Position numbers and translations under genes: made by a program. This document shows positions 6,726-13,262 of a stretch of DNA of 23,208 nucleotides, piece after piece. Source of the stretch: Candidatus Parcubacteria bacterium (GTDB lineage: Bacteria; Patescibacteriota; Microgenomatia; UBA12405); assembly GCA_023443725.1 (NCBI GenBank), contig JAEZTF010000014.1:1-23208 (forward strand). The letters run 5' to 3'. Every line of letters starts with the position of its first letter. Positions within the stretch are counted from its first letter, which is position 1. The notes under the pieces were generated by a model, which searched no databases, was not told the origin of the DNA, and saw only the letters and a list, made by a program, of their open reading frames with translations.

Positions 6726-6796
6726 TGCCCTGTCGTCTAATGGTAGGACATCAGCCTTTGGAGCTGAGTATTGTGGTTCGAATCCATGCAGGGCAA
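6726..6796 (+). tRNA. tRNA-Gln (anticodon TTG)
   Basis: Acceptor stem TGCCCTG pairs with CAGGGCA (6789-6795), with discriminator A6796. The anticodon stem TCAGC/GCTGA encloses CTTTGGA, giving TTG. The T loop is TTCGAAT. It ends 13 bases before the methyltransferase start codon. Confidence 0.95.
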
Positions 6797-6809
6797 CAAA
6801 AAATAAAAT

Positions 6810-8090
6810 ATGAACAATAAATTTTTATACTGTTTTGCTTTGGGAAATAATCATTCTTTATGTAAAGTGGAGATTATTAATGTTTTATCCAATAAGGATA
6901 TTGATTTTTCTATTGTTGAATCTTCGAAGGAAACTTTAATTATAGAAACTGAAATTGAATTAGAAAAAATTATTAATATTGATATTTTTGGAAGTACAGC
7001 GAAATTTATTAAGATTTATAAAACGATTCCTTTAGATTCGTTTTTTAAAAATCATAATTTAGTAGATTATGATTTTATTGATTTTTTTATTCCTAAAAAT
7101 AAAGAAAAATTAATGTTTGGTTTAAGTGTTTATGGCTCAGGATGTCGTTTTAAGGATTTGAATTATTCTTGGTATTTATCCCCGACTATTTGTAGAGATT
7201 TAAGAGATGAATTAAAAACTTATGGAATCAAAACTGGATTTTTGCCACTTAGAAAAAGAATTTTGTCGACAGTTTCAGTTGATAAAAATGAATTATTGAG
7301 TGATGGTTTTGAATTAGTTTTAGCGGTTGGTGAAAATAACGTTTATTTTGGAAAAACTTTAGATGTTCAAGATTATGAGAGTTATAGTTTTAGAGATTAT
7401 AACCGACCAAACCGTGACTCTAAATCGGGTATGATTCCACCAAAGCTGGCCAAGATGATGATTAATTTAACAGGTAAAAATAAAGAAGATTTAATTCTAG
7501 ATCCATTCTGTGGTAGTGGCACAATTTTAGAAGAAATGGTTTTATTGGGATTTAAAAATATAATGGGAACTGATATTAGTAATAAAGCAATTAATGATAG
7601 TCAGGTTAATTTAAAATGGTTGTTTGAAAATTATAAGGAAATTAAGCAAGATGATTTTTTGATAAAAATTAAAAAAATCGACGTTACAAATGTTTCTCGA
7701 GAAGTTGAAAACAAAACTGTAGAGGCGATTGTGACTGAGCCATTTTTGGGAACACCAAAAAAGTCTTTTAGTTTAAGTCAAGCTTCTTATGAAATAAAAA
7801 ACTTGGAAAGTTTATATTTAAGAGCTTTTGGGGAATTTAAAAAAATACTTAAAAAAAATGGAAAGATAGTGATAATTTTTCCAGTATTTAAATCTCAGGG
7901 TAAGTTTTTAAATTTATCAATCGTTAACAAGATTAAAGATTTAGGTTTTAAACAAAAAGATTTTTTACCAGATAAATATTTAAAGGATAAAGAAGGTTTA
8001 AATCTTGAATTGACTGATAGAAATTCAATAATTTATTATCGCCCAGACCAGACTGTTTCAAGAGAAATTTTTATATTTGAGAATCAATAA
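6810..8090 (+). CDS. THUMP-type SAM-dependent RNA methyltransferase (Trm11/RlmL-like)
   Basis: The N-terminal ~170 residues look like the ferredoxin-like/THUMP RNA-binding region of the Trm11 / Trm-G10 / RlmL group. The Rossmann methyltransferase half has SAM motif I as DPFCGSGTILEE (Asp231-Gly237 core), followed by GTDISNKAI with the acidic SAM-ribose residue. Motif IV, where base N-methyltransferases have [DN]PPY, reads VTEPFLGTP at about residues 308-316. The family usually makes m2G or m2,2G in tRNA or rRNA; the target here is unknown. The gene follows tRNA-Gln by 13 bases with no Shine-Dalgarno, so it may be the last gene of the tRNA transcript. It has 426 residues and appears complete. 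Confidence 0.8.
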   Translation: MNNKFLYCFALGNNHSLCKVEIINVLSNKDIDFSIVESSKETLIIETEIELEKIINIDIFGSTAKFIKIYKTIPLDSFFKNHNLVDYDFIDFFIPKNKEKLMFGLSVYGSGCRFKDLNYSWYLSPTICRDLRDELKTYGIKTGFLPLRKRILSTVSVDKNELLSDGFELVLAVGENNVYFGKTLDVQDYESYSFRDYNRPNRDSKSGMIPPKLAKMMINLTGKNKEDLILDPFCGSGTILEEMVLLGFKNIMGTDISNKAINDSQVNLKWLFENYKEIKQDDFLIKIKKIDVTNVSREVENKTVEAIVTEPFLGTPKKSFSLSQASYEIKNLESLYLRAFGEFKKILKKNGKIVIIFPVFKSQGKFLNLSIVNKIKDLGFKQKDFLPDKYLKDKEGLNLELTDRNSIIYYRPDQTVSREIFIFENQ

Positions 8091-8110
8091 TAAATAATTG
8101 CCGTTAATAT

Positions 8111-8138
8111 TTGACTTTTTATTCTTTGGGGTTAAAAT
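8111..8138 (+). promoter_or_regulatory. Promoter of the YhgE/Pip-TetR operon
   Basis: TTGACT (8111-8116) and TAAAAT (8133-8138) with a 16-base spacer predict a start near 8145, leaving about 12 bases before the ATG and no Shine-Dalgarno. Confidence 0.65.
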
Positions 8139-8139
8139 A

Positions 8140-8155
8140 CTGACTAATCAGTCAG
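8140..8155 (+). promoter_or_regulatory. Palindromic TetR-family operator
   Basis: CTGACT-AATC-AGTCAG has perfect 6-bp arms and closely resembles the TGACT...AGTCA operators of many TetR/AcrR repressors. It covers the predicted transcription start and ends one base before the ATG. The TetR gene at the operon's end is the obvious ligand, giving negative autoregulation (inference). Confidence 0.7.
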
Positions 8156-8156
8156 T

Positions 8157-10082
8157 ATGAAAAAAGAATTAGAACGGATTTTTAAATCGAAAATGTTAAT
8201 TGCTACTTTGGTGGCGGTAATCATGCTGCCATTAATTTATGGAGGTTTGTATTTATGGGCATTTTGGGATCCGTATGGGAAATTGGACAATTTACCGGTA
8301 GCTATCGTCAATGAAGACAGATGTGCTTTTAAACAAGATAAAAAAGATAAAACAAAATATTGTTTTGGCCAAGATTTAGTAGATGAGTTGAATACTGATA
8401 AAAAAATGAATTGGCAATTTGTGGATAGAGAAACGGCCAACAATGGTCTTAAAAATAAAAAATATTACACAATGGCAATAATTCCTGGTAATTTTTCGGA
8501 AAATGTTTTGTCGGTAGATACCGATAATCCTCAGCAAGCTAAAATTGAATTTAAATCAAGACAAGCTTCTAGTTTTATGGCATCAAAATTTAGCGATACT
8601 GCTTTTGCAAAAATTAAATCAACTTTGAATGAAAAAATATCTAAAGAATATTTTGATAATATTTTTTCGGAAACTAGAGATTCAATAAAAAATTTACAAA
8701 AAGCAGTTGATGGCTCTAGTGATTTGGTTGATGGTTTGATTGATGCTAAAAAAGGTAGCGATGATCTGTATAATGGAATTGATAAAGCTAATAGTGGTGC
8801 GGTTGATTTGAAGAGTGGTTTAAATACGTTACATGATGGCGGTGAAAAATTGGCTAATGGATCTGATTCAGTTTATGTTGGCACAATATCTTTATTAAAT
8901 GGGGCGACAAGCTTAAATATGGGAATTTCGAATTTGGCTAGTGGTAGTTCCCAAATAGTATCATCGGTTGATGGTTTGTCTAATTATCAAACACTATTAA
9001 TTCAATCAATCAATGCCTATTTGATGGCTAATCCGAGTGCTAGTTCGTCGGCTGAATTACAAACAGCTTTGGCAATGGCGACAGGAGTTAATAATGGTTT
9101 AGGTCAATTGAAAACTGGTTTGGTTGCTAGCAACCAAGGTATTAATCAAATTTATATTGGATCTACAAATTTAAAAAATGGTTTAACAAGTCTGTCGGTT
9201 GGAGTAAGTGATTTGGCTACTGGAAGTGCTAGTTTGAGAAATGGTTTGGCGTCTGCAATTGATGGTAATCAAACTTTGATTAGTGGTTTGGAAAAAATCA
9301 AGTCTGGAGAAAATGATTTGGGAAGTGGTTTGACCGATGCTGTGGATGGAGCAAAAGAATTGAGAGATAAATTAAAAGAATCAGTTGATAAAAATATAAA
9401 AAATACCAATGAAAATAAAAATAAAATTCAGTCGGAAGTGATGTCGGCGCCAGTGGATATTCATGATATTTCGATTGATATTGTCAATAATAATGGAACT
9501 GGATTTGTACCCTATTTTGTTCCCCTAGCCTTGTGGGTTGGTGGTATGGCAATTTTCTTTTTGGTTGACCTAAATATGAATAAGAAGAAAATTTGGAAAC
9601 AATTTATGCCTAAGTTTTGGGTATCTTTGATAGTTTCTTCGGTTCAAGTTTTAACCTTGGATTTGGTTTTAGTTAAATTGTTGGGATTAAAAGTTAATAT
9701 GTTGTGGCAATTTGTGGCCTTTGGAATTTTATTGGGTGGATGTTTTGCTATCATCCAAATGTTTTTGACTTTAGCTTTTGGCTTATCAGGAAAATTTATT
9801 GGGATTGTTTTATTGATGTTGCAATTAACAAGTAGTGCAGGAAGTTATCCAATTGAAACAGCTCCAGTATTTTTTCAAAAAATTGGTCCGTATTTACCAA
9901 TGACTTATGCAGTATCAGCCTTAAGAGAATTGGTTTCGGGAAGTAATAAAAAAATCATTATTTATGATATAAAAATAATTTTTGTATTTGTTTTGATTTT
10001 TATATTTGCCCTTATTTTTGACTTATTTAAAAAAAATAAGTTATCATCAATTAGAAACTTATGGATAAAAAAAATAAAATAA
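8157..10082 (+). CDS. YhgE/Pip family membrane protein with LxxG heptad region
   Basis: One N-terminal membrane segment (about residues 12-34) is followed by an extracytoplasmic region and five hydrophobic segments in the last ~190 residues, the layout of the YhgE/Pip (phage infection protein, ABC-2-like) family. Residues ~190-420 contain repeated L..G heptads (for example LKSGLNTLHDGGEKLANGS), expected to form long helical rods outside the cell. WDPYGKLDNLPVAIVNEDR near residues 37-55 is the family's conserved N-terminal block. Related proteins are linked to efflux or type VII-type secretion accessory roles; the role here is unknown. The 641-residue gene is the first of a two-gene operon with a TetR repressor and starts next to a TetR operator. 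Confidence 0.88.
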   Translation: MKKELERIFKSKMLIATLVAVIMLPLIYGGLYLWAFWDPYGKLDNLPVAIVNEDRCAFKQDKKDKTKYCFGQDLVDELNTDKKMNWQFVDRETANNGLKNKKYYTMAIIPGNFSENVLSVDTDNPQQAKIEFKSRQASSFMASKFSDTAFAKIKSTLNEKISKEYFDNIFSETRDSIKNLQKAVDGSSDLVDGLIDAKKGSDDLYNGIDKANSGAVDLKSGLNTLHDGGEKLANGSDSVYVGTISLLNGATSLNMGISNLASGSSQIVSSVDGLSNYQTLLIQSINAYLMANPSASSSAELQTALAMATGVNNGLGQLKTGLVASNQGINQIYIGSTNLKNGLTSLSVGVSDLATGSASLRNGLASAIDGNQTLISGLEKIKSGENDLGSGLTDAVDGAKELRDKLKESVDKNIKNTNENKNKIQSEVMSAPVDIHDISIDIVNNNGTGFVPYFVPLALWVGGMAIFFLVDLNMNKKKIWKQFMPKFWVSLIVSSVQVLTLDLVLVKLLGLKVNMLWQFVAFGILLGGCFAIIQMFLTLAFGLSGKFIGIVLLMLQLTSSAGSYPIETAPVFFQKIGPYLPMTYAVSALRELVSGSNKKIIIYDIKIIFVFVLIFIFALIFDLFKKNKLSSIRNLWIKKIK

Positions 10083-10570
10083 TTACAGCAGCAATTTCTG
10101 AGTTTGCCAAGAATGGATTTGAAAAAGCGTCGATGGATGCGGTAGCAATAAAAGCAAAAGTAGCTAAAGGAACAATTTTTTATCATTTTAAATCGAAAGA
10201 TGTTTTATTTGCTCAGATAGTAGAAGAAGGAAAAGAAAAACTAGAGAAAAAAATAGTTGATAAAACGATAAATTTAAAATCTAATACAGATAAAATTGAA
10301 AAAATTATTGAAATAGAAGTGGATTTTATTAAAAAATATCATGATTTGTTTTTAGTCTATTTAGGAGATGTGATAAAAAAATCTGTATCTTTGGAAACAG
10401 TAAGAAATATTTTAAATAATGGTAAGAGTAATGGTGAATTTAGGAGAGATTTAAACATTCAAATGGCTTCGTTATCGATGTTCTGGTCGATAGCAATGGT
10501 TTGTTTGAATTCTAAAAAAGTTGACCTAAAAGCAATGAAAAAAATAGTTTTAGGTAGTATTAAAAACTGA
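10061..10570 (+). CDS. TetR/AcrR family transcriptional repressor
   Basis: The N-terminal TetR HTH domain is clear: IITAAISEFAKNGFEKASM (helix 1 region), then AVAIKAKVAKGTIFYHFKSK with the recognition helix and the GTIFYHFKSKD signature. The C-terminal ligand-binding part is short (169 residues in total) and unassigned. The ATG overlaps the end of the YhgE/Pip gene by 22 bases, so the two are co-transcribed and probably coupled. It most likely represses its own operon through the palindrome at 8140-8155, released by a ligand that the membrane protein handles (inference). Confidence 0.9.
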   Translation: MDKKNKIITAAISEFAKNGFEKASMDAVAIKAKVAKGTIFYHFKSKDVLFAQIVEEGKEKLEKKIVDKTINLKSNTDKIEKIIEIEVDFIKKYHDLFLVYLGDVIKKSVSLETVRNILNNGKSNGEFRRDLNIQMASLSMFWSIAMVCLNSKKVDLKAMKKIVLGSIKN

Positions 10571-10589
10571 TTTTTTGGTCCTATAATAT

Positions 10590-10618
10590 TTGACTTTCTA
10601 AGTATTTAATGGTATACT
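10590..10618 (+). promoter_or_regulatory. Promoter of the 63-residue orphan gene
   Basis: TTGACT (10590-10595) and TATACT (10613-10618) are separated by 17 bases, a near-consensus sigma-70 promoter. The predicted start is near 10625. Confidence 0.75.
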
Positions 10619-10624
10619 CTTTTT

Positions 10625-10776
10625 GTTAGTCTGAAATAGACTGATATAAATTTTCCATCAAAAAAACATTGGCGATGGGCTAGTACTTTTAAAAAATCGA
10701 CGGTAGTCTTTGGCAGTTTTGTGAACACAATAGTTTTGTGTTTAGAAGACTGCCAAAGGCAGAATTTTGAAAGGGG
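10625..10776 (+). ncRNA. Structured 5' leader of the 63-residue orphan gene
   Basis: About 160 nt lie between the promoter and the ATG. Three stems are visible: AGTCT/AGACT (10628-10642) at the extreme 5' end, CCATC/GATGG (10655-10678), and a long stem GTCTTTGGCAGT/ACTGCCAAAGGC (10706-10760, one G-T) capped by AACACAA/TTGTGTT (10724-10742). The Shine-Dalgarno AAGGGG (10771-10776) follows 10 bases later. I recognise no known riboswitch class. There is no T-run after the long stem, so control of translation or RNA stability is more likely than attenuation. Confidence 0.5.
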
Positions 10777-10787
10777 TATTAATAATT

Positions 10788-10979
10788 ATGAATAACTTGA
10801 TTGATCAGTTGAAAAAAGCACTTGCCAATAAAGCAGGAAAGGAAGAGATTAAGGTAATCACCGATAAGTTATTCCATCAATTTGATATTGTGGAGATTTC
10901 TTTTGGCGATTATCCAAAAATTCATTGCGGTCCTGTGAAGAAGAAAGTTGAAGTCAAAACAACAACTTCTCATAAGTGA
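10788..10979 (+). CDS. Small orphan protein, 63 residues
   Basis: The ATG at 10788 is chosen because AAGGGG lies 11 bases upstream; a TTG at 10767 would precede that site. The product begins with an amphipathic helix (MNNLIDQLKKALANKAGKEE) and ends in a lysine/threonine-rich tail (KKKVEVKTTTSHK). It has one cysteine and no membrane segment. I recognise no family. It stands alone, between a consensus promoter with a structured leader and a long-stem terminator, an unusual investment for a protein this size. Confidence 0.7.
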   Translation: MNNLIDQLKKALANKAGKEEIKVITDKLFHQFDIVEISFGDYPKIHCGPVKKKVEVKTTTSHK

Positions 10980-10987
10980 TGGAAAAG

Positions 10988-11087
10988 AAAGCGCTGAATC
11001 AGTAGTGATTTAAATAAATTTTTTATGGCACATATTGCATGTGTTTAATAACAAATTTACTTTATTTCTCTACCCCAGCGCTTTTTT
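10988..11087 (+). terminator. Long-stem, probably bidirectional terminator or 3' structured RNA
   Basis: AAAGCGCTG (10988-10996) pairs with CAGCGCTTT (11076-11084), followed by a T-run (11082-11087). The 79-base interior can pair further: AAATAAA/TTTATTT (11012-11018, 11061-11067) and CACAT/ATGTG (11029-11043). On the minus strand the same stem is followed by TTTCTTTT, so it could also end the envelope operon. The long interior is unusual for a simple terminator. Confidence 0.55.
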
Positions 11088-11092
11088 CTTGC

Positions 11093-11299
11093 CTATTTTT
11101 GAAGTGATGATGATATTGTGGCTGAAGATTCAGTAGAAATTGGTGTTTTTGGTATTGGTGTAGGAAGAATAAGTTTTTTGGATTCAAGGTCTTTAAGGAT
11201 GTTCCATTCAATTCCTCGATAAGAAATAATACCGGCGATAGTTAAAAGTATTAGTAATATGGTAATTAGAATATAGGTAATAAGATTTTTATTTTTCAT
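11093..11299 (-). CDS. Small membrane-anchored protein of unknown function
   Basis: A 68-residue protein with one strong membrane segment (YILITILLILLTIAGIISY, about residues 9-27) and a Pro/Ser/Thr-rich tail predicted outside the cell. No family recognised. Last gene of the five-gene envelope operon, starting 1 base after the solute-binding protein stop. The tight spacing supports it being real. Confidence 0.65.
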   Translation of the reverse strand: MKNKNLITYILITILLILLTIAGIISYRGIEWNILKDLESKKLILPTPIPKTPISTESSATISSSLQK

Positions 11300-11300
11300 A

Positions 11301-12632
11301 TTATTTTTCTCTAAAAATTTGATAAGTTATTGGATAAGAAATAAATATGGCTGGTGATTCTTCGAGAAGATATCTTTGAAAGTCTTGATAGATTTTTTTG
11401 CGTTCTATTGGGTCAATGGTAGTTCGACCATCTTCTAATAATTTATCGATACGTGAATTATCTAACTTGGTAATGTTGGAGTTAATTTGAGTTGAATGCC
11501 AAAAAGAATACTGATCTGGATCTTTTGTAGTGGAACTATAAGCCAGAATAGCGTCAAAATTTTGATAATCAATCTGACTAATGATAGATAAATTTACTTC
11601 AATGCCAAAAGTATTTGACCAAGAGTTTTTTATTTCTTCAGCCATGGATAATAAACTACGGTTGTTAACGGCTAAATTAATTTTAGAAATTTCTTCTTTT
11701 TTAAAGAGTTCTTTGGCTCGAGTGAGATTGTAATTATATTCTTTAACAGAAGGGTTGTAAGCCCAAGAAATAGGAGAAATTGGTCCGAGACATCTTTCAT
11801 TTTTGTCTTTTGGTTTTGGAGTAGCATAAGCCAATGCTTGACGAATTTGTTTGTTTATTTTTTGAGTATTTAAAAAAACAGCTGTATAACGATCATTTGT
11901 GGAAATATTTTTACTAATTTTGACTTTTCTCCAATTTGAAAATTCGGCTGGAAGAGAACTAATTCTGATTTCATCAACATTTCCTAATTTAAAAGCATTA
12001 ATGACATCAGTTTCATTGGAATAAAAACGATACTCAATTGAAGGTTGGTCCTTATTTTTTGATTTAAGAACTAGGTTTTTTATGTAACCATCTTGATAGA
12101 TAATTTTTTTTACTTGGTAATTACCCATACCAAGAAGTCCTTTTTTAAATAAAGGTTGACTAAGAGAAGTTAAAAGTGGAGCAAATGGTGAAGAAAGACT
12201 AATTTTGAGTTGATTGTCTGATAATGGAGTTATAGTGGCTCCAGAAATTTGATAATTAACATCATAGGCTGTAAACTTCTTACCATTATCCCAAGAAATA
12301 TCATTATTAAGAGTAAATATGTAATCTTTGTTGTCGTTTTCAGTGGTAATGGATTTAACTAAGATAGAATTCTCTGGTTTGTCATTTTCAGAAATGGTGG
12401 TCAAACCGTAACTTATTTTTTCGGTGATTTCTGTTGGAAGATTAGCAGTAGTATATAAACCTTCAAGACCAATAACTTTAGTATGAAAACTAGGAGAATT
12501 ATAAAGATTAATAATTTGACGGTGAAAAATTATAGTAGGAATTATGATAATAAGACCAACTAAAAAATAGACAAATTTTCTCTTGATATAAGAGATAAGA
12601 TATTCGATTTTAAAATGAATTTTGGTAAACAA
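11301..12632 (-). CDS. Membrane-anchored extracellular solute-binding protein, family 5-like
   Basis: Resembles the peptide/nickel-binding SBP_bac_5 family: SWDNGKKFTAYDVNYQ matches the family's W-x-DG-x-x-[FL]-x-A-x-D-V block, RQALAYAT is the conserved 'R-A-hhhA' helix, and near the C-terminus TKDPDQYSFWHSTQ is followed by a PxxRKKIYQDFQRYL-type helix. Instead of a lipobox it has an uncleaved-looking membrane segment (about residues 19-36). At 443 residues it is somewhat short for the family. No permease or ATPase gene is nearby, so it may serve a distant transporter or have a different role. It starts 1 base after secG. Confidence 0.8.
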   Translation of the reverse strand: MFTKIHFKIEYLISYIKRKFVYFLVGLIIIIPTIIFHRQIINLYNSPSFHTKVIGLEGLYTTANLPTEITEKISYGLTTISENDKPENSILVKSITTENDNKDYIFTLNNDISWDNGKKFTAYDVNYQISGATITPLSDNQLKISLSSPFAPLLTSLSQPLFKKGLLGMGNYQVKKIIYQDGYIKNLVLKSKNKDQPSIEYRFYSNETDVINAFKLGNVDEIRISSLPAEFSNWRKVKISKNISTNDRYTAVFLNTQKINKQIRQALAYATPKPKDKNERCLGPISPISWAYNPSVKEYNYNLTRAKELFKKEEISKINLAVNNRSLLSMAEEIKNSWSNTFGIEVNLSIISQIDYQNFDAILAYSSTTKDPDQYSFWHSTQINSNITKLDNSRIDKLLEDGRTTIDPIERKKIYQDFQRYLLEESPAIFISYPITYQIFREK

Positions 12633-12633
12633 G

Positions 12634-12846
12634 TTAGATAAGAGTTTGAATTATTGATGAAGCTAAAAACAAAACGATAACAGCTATTGTTAAGTTAAAC
12701 ATAACTTTTTCCCAACCTCTTTTTTCAATATTAGTAGAAGACATAATATTTGAGCGTGATTCTGTATCTCCGTTTGATTGAAGAAAAATTAAAGTAGCTA
12801 GGATTAATGATAAAACTATTTGAATTATAGTTAAAATGATTTTCAT
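12634..12846 (-). CDS. secG: Protein translocase subunit SecG
   Basis: A 70-residue protein with two membrane helices (about residues 3-22 and 49-68) joined by a polar loop containing RGWEKVMFN, typical of SecG in its size and FLQSNGD segment. It would sit beside SecYE and assist protein export. Its ATG overlaps the stop of the previous gene as ATGA. Placement inside an operon of exported and membrane proteins fits. Confidence 0.85.
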   Translation of the reverse strand: MKIILTIIQIVLSLILATLIFLQSNGDTESRSNIMSSTNIEKRGWEKVMFNLTIAVIVLFLASSIIQTLI

Positions 12847-13262
12847 GTTTTTTGAACTTTCTTTCGAAGTATTAAATTAAAAAAATAAAGTATAAAACTA
12901 AGAGTAAGAGAAGTTATTAAATAAGCAAAAAAACCATTAAATGTTAATTGAGGTATTTGGATTCCCCAAAAATTCGTAGATGGATAGTTAATATTACCTA
13001 CTTGAAAATCTGAAAACAAAAAAGTGACTAAATAAAGTCCAAATGTATTAATAATAATTCTGAAAGTTCCTAAAGTAAGGATATTAATGGGTAGAAGTAA
13101 GACTTTAATAATTGGTTTGAGAATTACTTCAAAAATACTTAAAACAAAAGCTATTTTGATTATACTCCAGGGAATATTTTGAAAAGTAAGATTTCCCCAT
13201 ATCTGATTAATAGTTATAAGAGAAAAGGTTAGAAGTAAGGTAAATTTAAATATTTTCTTCAT
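12843..13262 (-). CDS. PF04020-type (phage holin family 4-like) membrane protein
   Basis: A 139-residue integral membrane protein with about four hydrophobic segments. The block KPIIKVLLLPINILTLGTFRIIINTFGLYL matches the conserved P-x-x-x-L-TLG-x-F-x-x-x-x-N pattern of the family (shown here only by key residues: Pro, TLG, Phe, Asn). The family name reflects remote holin similarity; most members are chromosomal membrane proteins of unknown role, so lysis is not implied. ATGA overlaps couple it to the genes on both sides. Confidence 0.8.
   Translation of the reverse strand: MKKIFKFTLLLTFSLITINQIWGNLTFQNIPWSIIKIAFVLSIFEVILKPIIKVLLLPINILTLGTFRIIINTFGLYLVTFLFSDFQVGNINYPSTNFWGIQIPQLTFNGFFAYLITSLTLSFILYFFNLILRKKVQKT

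Noticed and set aside
10767..10787. TTG start for the small orphan gene
   Set aside because: It would place the Shine-Dalgarno AAGGGG inside the coding region; the ATG at 10788 is 11 bases after it.
12843..13262. Phage holin, implying a prophage
   Set aside because: PF04020-like proteins are common chromosomal membrane proteins, and this one is locked in an operon with secG; no other phage genes are near.
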